Of a DNA stretch of 58,722 nt, positions 1 to 9,001 are shown piece after piece (the first letter of the stretch is position 1; each line of letters starts with the position of its first letter). This DNA comes from Sulfitobacter sediminilitoris (GTDB taxonomy: Bacteria; Pseudomonadota; Alphaproteobacteria; Rhodobacterales; Rhodobacteraceae). The translations under genes were made by a program, and so were the position numbers. The DNA lies in contig NZ_JAABNT010000020.1 of the NCBI RefSeq assembly GCF_010667575.1, positions 1-58,722 of the forward strand, written 5' to 3'. The notes under the pieces are model-generated. The model searched no databases, was not told the origin of the DNA, and saw only the letters and a list, made by a program, of their open reading frames with translations.

Positions 1-526
1 CCTGAATCAATCAGCTCTGACTGCTCTTTCAATTGAGACAGAAGATGAAATTGATTGTGCTGAGTGCCCATATCGAGGCCAAAACTTTTCAACGATCAGA
101 TCCTAGCATGGCGCCGTTCTCCAAACAGGTTATCAGGTGAAACCCGAACCTGCCATAGACTGAACCCGAATGATCCACGGCGAGGAAACATCACCGCTCG
201 TTTCTGCTGAAATGTGCTTGCAGCCTACCCGCAGGACAGAACAGAAGTCGACAAAGTGGGGAATCAGCTGTTCTGACGCAGCAATCGGTTGAAGCTCATC
301 GAGATAACGGCCCATTGAAAATGCGCCACTGCCTCCGGATCGACTGACCGTAAGGCAGGCTGGATGGCCTCCAAGGGGCATTGGCGCGAAAAGCTGGGAT
401 TTGATCGCACCGTGTAGTTCAATTGACGGTTTCCATGTTAGCTCGCTGGCACTGCGCGCAAGCCCTTTGCGGACTATGGGCCCATTCGCTGCGAACAAAT
501 AAGGAATAGCAAGCCTGGCTCTTTGG
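1..526. other. No recognisable gene
   Basis: I see no convincing coding region here. One long minus-strand frame (133-555) overlaps the start of the next gene's tail, has no family resemblance I recognise and no good ribosome binding site, so I treat it as non-coding or decayed sequence downstream of the RND operon. Confidence 0.5.
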
Positions 527-961
527 TCAGGGTTTCGTACCCAAAAGCCGCGCAATCACGCCGACGAGAAATGCAGTGGTCAGGCCAAACATCAATATGC
601 CGCAAACCGATGCCATGGCGCCCAGGATGCGAAACGTTTCGGTCAACGTAATGTCGCCGTAGCCGAGCGTCGTATAGGTGACGAGTGAAAAGTAGATCGG
701 AGCCTCGTAACCCTGCAGCGCGCCACTTGCCCAGAAAGTGAAGGCCCACACGTAGATTTGCACCGTGTGGGAGAAGAGCAGGAATAGAAAAAGCGCAGAA
801 ATTGTCTTGAAGCCGGACCAGTACGTAAGGCCGTGGCGCAGTGGTTGCTTGGCGCGCAACCATGCCACCGTAACCATCGCTACTGAGATATGAATAGTCG
901 CGCAAATGATAAGGAGAGCGCTGCCCAAGGCGATTTGCACCGCGACCGGCATCCCTGTCAC
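527..961 (-). CDS. Small two-pore-helix type potassium channel (Ion_trans_2)
   Basis: A 144-residue inner-membrane protein with hydrophobic segments at about residues 8-30, 46-66 and 108-137. Just before the last one lies the potassium selectivity-filter signature TLGYGD (in TYTTLGYGDITL, about residue 97). This is the pore of the Ion_trans_2 family; the protein has no RCK/TrkA cytoplasmic domain. The start appears to be GTG at 961, which overlaps the TGA stop of the RND gene (GTGA), so translation is probably coupled to the pump. An in-frame ATG lies three codons inside. The family assignment is secure from the filter; the link with the pump (membrane potential or ion balance during efflux) is inference. 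Confidence 0.85.
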   Translation of the reverse strand: MTGMPVAVQIALGSALLIICATIHISVAMVTVAWLRAKQPLRHGLTYWSGFKTISALFLFLLFSHTVQIYVWAFTFWASGALQGYEAPIYFSLVTYTTLGYGDITLTETFRILGAMASVCGILMFGLTTAFLVGVIARLLGTKP

Positions 962-3900
962 ACCGTCCGCGCCGCGCTGCTGAAAAACAGTCGATATAGT
1001 GGCGGGACAAGCAAAAGTGTCAAAGGTGAAGCCAGAACCAGACCGCCAATCATCAGGGCCGCCATTGGCTCGAACAAAGCGCCCCCGAACAGTGCCATGG
1101 GGATCAGGCCGAGAACCGTCGTCAAAGATGTCAGCAACACAGGGTTCAGCCGTTTTTTGGACGCCGTGACAATCGCATCGTCGAGCGGCAGTGTGTGGCG
1201 TTCGATATCAATCTGGTCGATCAGGACGATGGCGTTATTGATGATGATCCCCATCAACGAGATCATTCCCAATATCGCAAAAAACGAGAGCGGTTGACCG
1301 GTGACCAATAGGGCGAGAGGGGCGCCGATAACGATCATCGGTATTGTCAGGAAGGTGATCGCCACCCGGCGAGCCGAGTTGAACTGGAACATGAGCGCAG
1401 CGATCATGACGACCAACGCATAGGGCATGCCGCCCACGAGATTAGCATTAGCTTCTGCCGCGTCCGCGCTCTCGCCACCAACCCGGACCTGATAGCGTGG
1501 CCCGAGATCCAACCCTTCCAATGCCGGTGCGATCAGTGCCTCAACCTCAGCCGCCGCCAGTGCGTTGCTTTTGCCCGAGATGGTGATCTGGCGTACCTGG
1601 TTTTCCCGGCGCAACTGCGAGAATTCGAGCCGCGGCTGGAAGCGTGCAACCTGATCGAGGGAGACAAGCCCGCTTTCGGTTGGAATGCTCAGGTTCGCGA
1701 GGTCTTCGAGGCTGTCCCGGAAGGCCTCCTCAGCCCGCAAGACGATTGGAATCTGATCGACCTCGTCTCGAAAGACCGAGAACTGCGCCCCCGAGAAATA
1801 GGTTTGCATGACGTTCGAGATATCACGCGAGGTCACACCCAGTTCGCGGGCCTTTTCCTGCAGAATGTCGACAGCCACCGTCAGGCTCTTGTTTCCCCAA
1901 TCGTTGCTGTTGAGCACGAGACCCGGAACCGCGTCGAAGGCCGCTTCGACGCGATTTGCGGCGAAAAGCAAGGTATCGGCGTCTGGCCCGGTGATTTCGA
2001 CCTCAACAATGCCAGACTCGCTGCCGCCCATAGAAAGGCGGGTTACGCGGGCCCGGACCGCCGGGAAATTGGATGCAATGTGTTTGCGGGCGCGGTCCGC
2101 CGCTGCCACGGCACCTTCGAAGCTGTGGGTGTTGACCACAAAGAACGCGCTTGCGGGGTCTGTATCTGCGGGCGAGAGCGCCAGATAAAAGCGTGGTCCC
2201 CCGTGGCCGACGAAGAGCGTTGTGTTAGCGACCTCTGGGTTGGCCTCTTCATCCCGCAACCAACGGTCAATCGCCAAGGCTTCTTCCCGTGTTGCGGTAA
2301 CGGAGCTGCCCTTGGGCAGGTCGATATAGATCAGGTACTCTGCGCGCTCCGACAGTGGGAACATCTCGGATTTGAGCGCCCCGAAGCTGTTGATCCCGAC
2401 AGCAACCAACCCGTAACAGACAAGTGCGACGGGAATGCCCCAAGGGAGCAAACGGCGCACCAGCGCTCCATAGGTCCGGACGGCAGCGCTCTCTTCCTCG
2501 GTTGTCGCAGCCGTCGGGCGCAACAAGGCTGCAGCAAGGAACGGCAGAATGTAATGGGCCGTGAGCCATGAGCCAGCGAGCATGAGCGCCACGACGGCAC
2601 CGAGCGAAAACGCGAACTCCCCGCTTGTCCCCTCAAGGATAAGCATCGGCAGAAACGCCGAAACAGTTGTGATCGACGCAACGGCCAAAGGCACGAAGAA
2701 TTGCCCGCCCGCCGCGGTTGCAGCTTCTGCTGGCGATGCTCCATCCTTGATCCGCCTGTCGATATCTTCGACGACGACAAGTCCGTTATCGACCAGAAGC
2801 CCGAGCGAGATGATCACGGCCGCGATAGAGATCTGCTCAAGATCGATGCCCCATTGCGACATGCCCAGCAGCGCAAAGGTGACCGTAAACGGCACGATAC
2901 AGGCGATGACCAGAGCGGCGCGGAATCCCAGAAATACCAGCATCACCAGGAAGACGACAGCGAAGGTCTGGCCGACATTTGAAAGCGCCCCGTTGATCGA
3001 CGCTGTCACGTTCGTTTCCTGAAAGGTCGAGATATTGTAAGCAATTCCGATGGGCTGCGTGTTCTCCAGTTTGGATATCTCGTGGCGCAAGACCCGGCCG
3101 AGTTTCTGGATATCGCGCTCGTCCGACATCTCGACACTTACTAAGGCGGCGGGTTCACCGTTGAAATACAAAGGGCGCTGTAGCGGCTCGACATATCCGC
3201 GCCGCACTTCCATGAGGTCGTTGAGGCGGACGATCTCTCCGGTTGGCAATTGCGTCAGGACAGCTGCAATGTCCTGTATCGACGCAAGGTTCCCGTTCGC
3301 CTCCAGATAAATATTGGTCCCGTCCGCGTCGATTTGCCCGGCGGGCAGAATGACGTTCTGAGCATCGAGGTCATTGAGGAGCTGCGGCAATTGAACGCCG
3401 ATCGCTGCAAGCCTGCGGCTATCGATCTCAAGCCAGATACGTTCTTCCTGAATGCCCGACAAGGTCACCTTGGTAATGCCGGGCACACGGTAAAGACCGG
3501 TCTGTAACGCTTCGGCCGCGTCTTCGATTTCTGCGTAGGTAAACCCATCTCCAGTCACGGCGACGGTCGCAATCGCTACATCGCCATAGTTCGTATTCAC
3601 AAATGGTCCGACTGTGCCCTCCGGCAATTCGCCGGCAGTGTCCTCCATCTTGTTGCGAATGTCGGTAAAAATCCTGTTCAGCTGATCCGGGGGCACGCTG
3701 TCTCCAACGACAATGTTGAGTTGCGCGCGCCCGGTGGTGATCAGCGTCGAGATATCTTCGACCTCGCCGATCTCGCGGGCCGCGCGTTCCAGCGGCACCG
3801 CGATCAGATTTTCCACGCGTACCGGCGCCATACCCGGAAACTGTGCCGAGACGATCACCGTGCGGATGGTAATGGCGGGATTTTCGCGCTTGGGCAGAGC

Positions 3901-3993
3901 CAGATAGCTGAGCGCGCCAATCAGCAGCAAACCCACCATGACCAGCAATGTGAATCTGGACTTCTCGATGCCGAAGCGGGCCAACCAATCCAT
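958..3993 (-). CDS. RND efflux transporter, inner-membrane permease
   Basis: A 1011-residue protein of the ACR_tran/AcrB superfamily, the proton-driven inner-membrane pump of a tripartite efflux system. It has the usual plan: one N-terminal membrane helix after the cytoplasmic end MDWLARFGIEKSRF, a large periplasmic loop, six helices, a second periplasmic loop and a C-terminal helix bundle. The TM4 region reads GLLVDNGLVVVEDI, with one Asp retained and the second position Asn, and TM10 has GIIINNAIVLIDQI; this pattern is common in HAE-type pumps outside the AcrB/MexB group. I chose ATG 3993 because it lies 4 bp after the adaptor stop. A longer frame to 4083 would run into the adaptor gene. 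Substrate cannot be told from sequence. Second gene of a three-gene operon. Confidence 0.93.
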   Translation of the reverse strand: MDWLARFGIEKSRFTLLVMVGLLLIGALSYLALPKRENPAITIRTVIVSAQFPGMAPVRVENLIAVPLERAAREIGEVEDISTLITTGRAQLNIVVGDSVPPDQLNRIFTDIRNKMEDTAGELPEGTVGPFVNTNYGDVAIATVAVTGDGFTYAEIEDAAEALQTGLYRVPGITKVTLSGIQEERIWLEIDSRRLAAIGVQLPQLLNDLDAQNVILPAGQIDADGTNIYLEANGNLASIQDIAAVLTQLPTGEIVRLNDLMEVRRGYVEPLQRPLYFNGEPAALVSVEMSDERDIQKLGRVLRHEISKLENTQPIGIAYNISTFQETNVTASINGALSNVGQTFAVVFLVMLVFLGFRAALVIACIVPFTVTFALLGMSQWGIDLEQISIAAVIISLGLLVDNGLVVVEDIDRRIKDGASPAEAATAAGGQFFVPLAVASITTVSAFLPMLILEGTSGEFAFSLGAVVALMLAGSWLTAHYILPFLAAALLRPTAATTEEESAAVRTYGALVRRLLPWGIPVALVCYGLVAVGINSFGALKSEMFPLSERAEYLIYIDLPKGSSVTATREEALAIDRWLRDEEANPEVANTTLFVGHGGPRFYLALSPADTDPASAFFVVNTHSFEGAVAAADRARKHIASNFPAVRARVTRLSMGGSESGIVEVEITGPDADTLLFAANRVEAAFDAVPGLVLNSNDWGNKSLTVAVDILQEKARELGVTSRDISNVMQTYFSGAQFSVFRDEVDQIPIVLRAEEAFRDSLEDLANLSIPTESGLVSLDQVARFQPRLEFSQLRRENQVRQITISGKSNALAAAEVEALIAPALEGLDLGPRYQVRVGGESADAAEANANLVGGMPYALVVMIAALMFQFNSARRVAITFLTIPMIVIGAPLALLVTGQPLSFFAILGMISLMGIIINNAIVLIDQIDIERHTLPLDDAIVTASKKRLNPVLLTSLTTVLGLIPMALFGGALFEPMAALMIGGLVLASPLTLLLVPPLYRLFFSSAARTV

Positions 3994-3997
3994 CCGG

Positions 3998-5110
3998 TCA
4001 GTCCCTACCGTCGAGGAGCCTGACCTCCTGACCTTCCTTGAGGAAGGACACGCCCGCAGAAGCGACAAGATCGCCGATCTCAAGACCTTCGGTCACGACA
4101 AGCATGTTCTCGCGGATGCCGCCCAATTTCACTTCACGCCGTTCGACAGTGGAGCTTTCGGCATCGTAGACGAATACCCCGGCCGTGGCCCGCTCCTGCC
4201 CATCTCCGGGGCTGCCGCCGAGCCCATCCTTGATTAGGGCGGATAGGGGAAGGGTGTATCCTTCTCGCGTTGGCAGCGGATAGTCGATGGCCGCCTCCAC
4301 GGCCATGCCTGCTTTCAGCACCGGGTGGGTCTCTCTCAGCTCCAACACGATCGGAAAACTCGACACGGCATCGGCCCGCGCGCCGATTTCGCTGACGACA
4401 GCGCTCAGCGTGATGTCCGGACGATCGGCCAGCCTGACCTGCGCCGGCGTTCCGATCACCAGTTGACTAACTGCGTCGAAGCTGACCGAAAACGAAACCT
4501 CAAACCCTTTTGCCGAATACATCGATGCAATGGGAGTTCCTGGGCTGACCGTGGCGAAAGAGGTGGCCTCGACCGAATTGACCACACCGTCGAAAGGTGC
4601 GCGCAGTTCGGCCTTTTCAAGGTTTTCCAGAGCGGAATCCAGCGATGCCTCAGCCTGCTCCAGTGCCGCCGCAGCGGCCTGCGCTTGCGTGCGGGCGTTA
4701 TCCACAGCGACCCGTGTTGTGCTGCCTCGCGAGAGGAGTTCTTCTTGCCGGACCAGAGTTGCCTCTGCATTACGTGCGTTTGCCTGTGCTTGCGCAACTG
4801 CCGCTTCGGCGCCTTCCACCTGGAAGGCCAGAGTGGCCGTATCCAGAAGAGCGATCCTATCTCCGGCATCCAAGCGCTGCCCCACATCCAATTCTACCAC
4901 GTCGAGGGTCCCGCCAACCTCGAACGAGATGACCGTGAGATCGGAGGGCTCCAAAACACCTGGGAAACGGCGGGTCTGTGTCCGTTCGCGTTCCTCGATT
5001 TCGTGAACTTTCAACCCACGGATCACTGGCTCGGATGCGTTTTCTTCTTCGCGGCACGCCCCGACCATCAGCACCAACGAAATCACAGCGGCCGACTGAA
5101 TAAAGCGCAT
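3998..5110 (-). CDS. RND efflux periplasmic adaptor (MFP/HlyD-like lipoprotein)
   Basis: A 370-residue membrane-fusion protein that would link the RND pump to an outer-membrane channel. The start at 5110 gives a lipoprotein signal: MRFIQSAAV, hydrophobic core, then LMVGAC with Cys19 as the lipidation site. A GGAAGGAG ribosome binding site precedes this ATG. The body shows a biotinyl-lipoyl-like half (EVGGTLDVVELDVGQRLDAG), an Ala/Gln/Glu-rich helical hairpin at about residues 80-160, the second half (LRAPFDGVVNSVEA) and a beta-barrel plus membrane-proximal domain. No TolC-type outer-membrane gene is in the window, so the system must borrow one. First gene of the operon; a 13-codon longer start is possible but less likely. 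Confidence 0.92.
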   Translation of the reverse strand: MRFIQSAAVISLVLMVGACREEENASEPVIRGLKVHEIEERERTQTRRFPGVLEPSDLTVISFEVGGTLDVVELDVGQRLDAGDRIALLDTATLAFQVEGAEAAVAQAQANARNAEATLVRQEELLSRGSTTRVAVDNARTQAQAAAAALEQAEASLDSALENLEKAELRAPFDGVVNSVEATSFATVSPGTPIASMYSAKGFEVSFSVSFDAVSQLVIGTPAQVRLADRPDITLSAVVSEIGARADAVSSFPIVLELRETHPVLKAGMAVEAAIDYPLPTREGYTLPLSALIKDGLGGSPGDGQERATAGVFVYDAESSTVERREVKLGGIRENMLVVTEGLEIGDLVASAGVSFLKEGQEVRLLDGRD

Positions 5111-5346
5111 TTCCCGCTCCTTCCTATTCCATGCAAGAGTGTCTGACAAATAGCTAGCTGTCCACTAGAGGATGCCATTTGTGCAGCTATGAGGCCTAAG
5201 GTCAGTCCCTGTGGCGTGCGGGCTGGTAGATCTCTCGAGGAAGAAAAGCGCCATTTGTGTTCGCTCCCGCCATGTAAGCAGCGCTGAGTGACAGCTGTCC
5301 GGCTTCAAACGGTCATCTGACAAAATGACTCAGATGTCTCAGGAGA

Positions 5347-5570
5347 GCCGATTGTGTTGAAAAACTCCGATTTTGACGAAAACCGCTAAAAAAGTGGCCC
5401 ATAGAAAGCCAGTCGAAAAATTCGGCGAGGGGGTCTGCCAAAACGCTGACTTGGCAATGTGAGAGAGCCTCAAGGCTTACGCTGGCCGTTTGGTACGGAC
5501 TTGGATGATTCAATAGATTCTAGCGGAAAATTCTGATGGTCGAATTTTCGAGTTTTTCAACACAATCAGC
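5347..5570. mobile_element. 224-bp MITE-like element with ~21-bp terminal inverted repeats
   Basis: The left end (5347-5367) and right end (5550-5570) are inverted copies sharing GATTGTGTTGAAAAACTC, with one mismatch in the outer 4 bases. The inside carries no complete gene. Ends of this type occur on IS1182/IS5-type elements of alphaproteobacteria, so this is probably an internally deleted, non-autonomous derivative. I see no clear target-site duplication. Between the ends, GATTCAATAGATTCTAGCGG (5508-5525 region) resembles the leader of such transposase genes; that part is recollection rather than proof. Confidence 0.6.
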
Positions 5571-5666
5571 CCAAACCGGAAGCCTTCAGCTCCGACACTC
5601 GCACGTGCAGCATCTCCGAACTTGCACAGCATCAGACGTTCATGTTTCAACGCCGTACAACTATCG

Positions 5667-5680
5667 GGCTTTTAAAAGCC
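5667..5680. promoter_or_regulatory. 14-bp perfect palindrome, function unknown
   Basis: GGCTTTTAAAAGCC is fully self-complementary. It lies in the gene-free stretch between the inverted-repeat element and the end of the cyclase gene at 5772. It is too short to be a terminator and no gene starts beside it, so any operator role is speculative. Confidence 0.2.
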
Positions 5681-5771
5681 AAAGCGAACTTCATAAAGCC
5701 TATGTTCGCGTTGCAGGAGTCACTTTGGCGATAACAGCACGTGGACTATAACGCATTTTCACAGGCTCAGG

Positions 5772-7508
5772 TCAGAGCGGCAAGCCCGCCTTCACTAGCG
5801 CATTCACCCAGTGTTTACGTGCCTCTTCATTTTTGCCGAAGGGAATTTGCCGACCCGAGGCCGAGGCCGTATGTCCCGGCAAAAGGCGTAGAATATCCTC
5901 TTCGACAATCCGCTTTGCCTCCGCGAATTGACCATTCTTGACGTGGGCGACAGCCAACTGGCGATAGCCTGTCGGCATACCTGGAAAATCGCGTATCATT
6001 TCGCGGGCATTTCGTTCCAACTCCTCGGTTTGACCGAGCATCAGAAAGTACATTCCGCGCGCCGATCGCACCATAGAGCGAAAAGGATCCTGTGGGCTGA
6101 GCTGTAAGGAGTCCTCGCCGAACCTGTGGGCCTCCTCGTATTGCCCTTGCTGAAAATACCCCAACGCCATTGCCGCGTGGGACACGGCAAGATGAGGATT
6201 CAATTGGACCGCCCGCTGGGCCAAGGATATAGCATCGTCGGCCTCGCTCAGGAGAAGCTGCGCAAAACTTGCCGCAGTCAGTGCATATGCGTCTCCTTCA
6301 TCGGCGGCCACCGCAGCGCGCGCAGTCTCCTGCGCACGAAGGCTTGTTACATCCAGCGCGGCACCCCACCCATAGATGCGCTGGATCGTGTAGGACCACG
6401 ACAGATCACTCTGCCCGATGCCGCTTTCCGAGTTTAGCTCGATCGCCTGTCGGAAGAGTTCCTGTGCGCTGGCAACATCTTTTTCGTTCACGTGCCACAT
6501 CAGGTTTCTGCCCTTGAGGATCAGATCCCAGGCACTGCCATCAGTGGCGATAGCCACGCGTCGCGCCTCCGCCCCCAAAACGCGCGGCAGGACCTCAGCC
6601 AGAATGGATCGCGTGATACGGTCTTCCATCTCGAAGGGGTCTGCAGCCTCCCCATCGAAATGGCCCGACCAAATACTGTCGGAGGTGTTCACATCCAGCA
6701 AATCGATATTTACCCTTACCCGCCCTCCGGCGAGACGTAGTTTACCTTCAACAGCGTAGGATACACCTTGGTCTCGGCGCAGCGTTTCAAGCGTGGTTTC
6801 TTCCCCTTCATAGATGCGGCTGATGTTCCGCGGAATAGTCAGAAACCAGGAAAAGCGGGAAAGCGCCGTAATGATCGTGTCCCAAAGTCCCATGGCGAGG
6901 GCGGGAGCATCACCTGTTTTTTCAGCTGTGGAAAAGGGCAGGACGATCAGAGCGGATTTTCGGGAACCGCGGGTATCTTGCTTTGCATCGCTGTGGCTCA
7001 ACAGGCGGCCGTTCCAGACAAACACTCTCTCGAGCTCGGCGATATTCTTCAACCGCTGCTCGCCCGCGTCTTGAAATGGTTCTGGCACTGCGGTGCTAAC
7101 CATGTTGTAGGTTGGTCCGGAAACGGCCACGCCGCCCGGCTCAACAACTTCCTGCAGGCGCGAGGCGATGTTCACACCATTGCCGAAAATATCCTCTGCC
7201 TCGTGCACGATATCGCCTACGTGAATACCAATGCGCAGCTTGATACGCGGATCATCCCGCAGCTCACGCTGCACCGCAAAGGCACATTGAACCGCATCTA
7301 GAGCGCTTTTGAAATCAACAAGCCAACCATCCCCCATACGCTTGATTACGTCTCCTTCGAACCTCTTCACGGTGGGTTCGAACAGATCGGTACGCAACCG
7401 TCGAAGGTCCTCCAGTGTGCGGCTCTCGTTTTCGCTCATAAGTCGCGAGTAGCCAGCAACATCAGCGGAAAGAACTGCGGAGAGTTTGCGATGGATGTTC
7501 GTCTTCAT
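5772..7508 (-). CDS. Class III adenylate/guanylate cyclase with TolB-like and TPR regions
   Basis: A 578-residue soluble protein. Residues about 7-175 are a class III cyclase homology domain: AVLSADVAGYSRLM with the metal-binding Asp16, RMGDGWLVDF with Asp61, LRIGIHVGDIV and FGNGVNIASRL. The middle (about 185-320) resembles the TolB N-terminal-like domain often attached to these enzymes, and the rest consists of TPR-type helical repeats (AVQLNPHLAVSHAAMALGYF and others). It should make cAMP, or less likely cGMP, in the cytoplasm, with activity tuned by the tail. The architecture is very common in Rhizobiales and Rhodobacterales. It stands alone, facing the same way as its neighbours but with over 300 bp on each side. 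CRP-like sites elsewhere in the window make cAMP output relevant. Confidence 0.93.
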   Translation of the reverse strand: MKTNIHRKLSAVLSADVAGYSRLMSENESRTLEDLRRLRTDLFEPTVKRFEGDVIKRMGDGWLVDFKSALDAVQCAFAVQRELRDDPRIKLRIGIHVGDIVHEAEDIFGNGVNIASRLQEVVEPGGVAVSGPTYNMVSTAVPEPFQDAGEQRLKNIAELERVFVWNGRLLSHSDAKQDTRGSRKSALIVLPFSTAEKTGDAPALAMGLWDTIITALSRFSWFLTIPRNISRIYEGEETTLETLRRDQGVSYAVEGKLRLAGGRVRVNIDLLDVNTSDSIWSGHFDGEAADPFEMEDRITRSILAEVLPRVLGAEARRVAIATDGSAWDLILKGRNLMWHVNEKDVASAQELFRQAIELNSESGIGQSDLSWSYTIQRIYGWGAALDVTSLRAQETARAAVAADEGDAYALTAASFAQLLLSEADDAISLAQRAVQLNPHLAVSHAAMALGYFQQGQYEEAHRFGEDSLQLSPQDPFRSMVRSARGMYFLMLGQTEELERNAREMIRDFPGMPTGYRQLAVAHVKNGQFAEAKRIVEEDILRLLPGHTASASGRQIPFGKNEEARKHWVNALVKAGLPL

Positions 7509-7849
7509 GAGGTGAGACTAGTGGTAGCTCTGTTAAAGCACCACGCTGAATTGTGTTACCTTTAGAGGCTAGAATTTCGCAATGCCGACTGCCACCGGTT
7601 CAGAGTAGCGCCAGATCAAGACCGTAGAAGCTCTTGACACCCAACAATCGAACAAAAATGTGGAAGACCCCAACGTTTGACTTCGAAGGTGGCGCATCAC
7701 TTACTGTGAGTATGGCCCAAGGACTGGTTTGTCGGCCAAGCCGACCTTAGTGCTGAACGCAGCTGACGGCTGAAACGAGCCCATTTTACCTAATGCTGCA
7801 CGCGGCCTGAATGACGCTAAAACGCGGCAAAGTAGTCTTTGAATGAGGG
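7509..7849. other. Intergenic region without a gene
   Basis: No open frame of interest. It contains a short stretch, GGCTGAAACGAGCCCA (about 7769-7784), that recurs in slightly changed form (GGCTGGAACGAGCCCA, about 8893-8908) before the GMC gene end, and as ACGAGCCCAATGCAGACT near 11122. These look like eroded dispersed intergenic repeats. Confidence 0.4.
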
Positions 7850-8749
7850 CTATCGGTCTAGTTGGTCCTTTCCAAGCTTGGTTTGCTTGGGCGCGACGGG
7901 CGAAGATCGCCTCCGTTGACTGCGGGCTTCGAGCGCACCTCCGCTAGCCGGGCCGCGCAGCGGCTGGATCAGCATTTGGTCGAGCCATAGGTCGCGGCGT
8001 GTACGAAACTGTTCGATGCCGATTTCCATACCGCTGTGCCCCTTCGCGGGTTGAGCAACGTAGGTTCCGAGAAGCCGGTCCCACCAAGGTAGATTAAAGC
8101 CAAAGTTCGAGTTGGTCTCGCGCGGATCGACAGAATGGTGGACACGGTGCATATCCGGGGTGACGACGATCCATCTGAGGATTCGGTCTACCGGACGCGG
8201 CAAATCAATGTTTGCGTGGTTGAAGAGCGCGGTAGCGTTCAGGAGCACCTCGAACAGGAGTACGGCGACGGCGGGCGGCCCCAAGGCTGCTACGACCGCC
8301 AGCTTGATCCCCATCGAGATGAGTATTTCTACCGGGTGGAAACGCAAGCCTGTGGTCGCATCAAAATCGAGGTCGGCGTGATGCATCCGGTGCAGACGCC
8401 AAAGCCCCGGTACTGCGTGGAACATCACATGCTGAAGGTAGATTGCGAGATCAAGAAGCAACATGGAGACTACGATGGCAACCCAAACTGGCGCATCGAT
8501 ATTGTTGAAAAGCCCCCATCCGCGATCCTCGGCTGTGGCTGCGAGACCCACCGCGAGGATCGGGAAGGTCAGCCGCAGTATCGCGGTGTCGAGTACCACG
8601 AGCGCGAGGTTATTTGTCCATCGGATAACGCGCGGAATATCCCGTCGTCGCCGGGGTGCAGCCACTTCCCAAATTACCATGGCCGTCAAAACGGCTAGGA
8701 AGGCAATAAGTCGGACAGTCGGTTCAGCAGCCAGTATTGTGTCGGACAT
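7850..8749 (-). CDS. Sterol desaturase / fatty acid hydroxylase family membrane di-iron protein
   Basis: A 299-residue membrane protein with several hydrophobic segments (about 10-28, 47-70, 88-105, 140-170). It has the histidine clusters of the fatty acid hydroxylase superfamily: HVMFH (H107, H111), HRMHH (H120, H123, H124), RFHPVE (H138) and HRVHH near residue 200. These bind two irons for oxygen-dependent hydroxylation or desaturation of a lipid. The substrate in bacteria of this group is unknown: membrane lipid, sterol-like or hopanoid compounds are all possible. The C-terminal 40 residues are polar and basic. It is a single gene, separated from the downstream cyclase by about 340 bp. Confidence 0.88.
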   Translation of the reverse strand: MSDTILAAEPTVRLIAFLAVLTAMVIWEVAAPRRRRDIPRVIRWTNNLALVVLDTAILRLTFPILAVGLAATAEDRGWGLFNNIDAPVWVAIVVSMLLLDLAIYLQHVMFHAVPGLWRLHRMHHADLDFDATTGLRFHPVEILISMGIKLAVVAALGPPAVAVLLFEVLLNATALFNHANIDLPRPVDRILRWIVVTPDMHRVHHSVDPRETNSNFGFNLPWWDRLLGTYVAQPAKGHSGMEIGIEQFRTRRDLWLDQMLIQPLRGPASGGALEARSQRRRSSPVAPKQTKLGKDQLDR

Positions 8750-8948
8750 TGACGCGCACTTTTCGGTTTTGCGTCGCGATAGAATTCAAACTGTTCTAGG
8801 CGATGGCTGTTCCAATGTAACCCAGACATTCAAGCGATACCATCTGATGGCGGCTCGTCCGCTCTCCGGACCTTAGTTCCGGGCGGAGCTAACGGCTGGA
8901 ACGAGCCCAGAGCAGTCATTCATCCGCCCTGTGTGCACAGGCAAACGC

Positions 8949-8980
8949 GAACGGCCGCATTAAGCATAGTGCGACCGTTC
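8949..8980 (-). terminator. Probable terminator of the GMC oxidoreductase gene
   Basis: On the minus strand an 11-bp stem (GAACGGTCGCA with TGCGGCCGTTC, one T-G wobble) closes a 10-base loop 21 bases after the stop codon at 9002. The 3' side is followed by GCGTTTGCC, so the T-tract is poor. It could also work as a transcript-stabilising hairpin. Confidence 0.55.
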
Positions 8981-9001
8981 AATCAGACATTAAATGCCGC
9001 G

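Noticed and set aside
133..555. 140-codon minus-strand open frame
   Set aside because: It overlaps the end of the potassium channel gene, lacks a ribosome binding site and resembles no protein family; probably intergenic.
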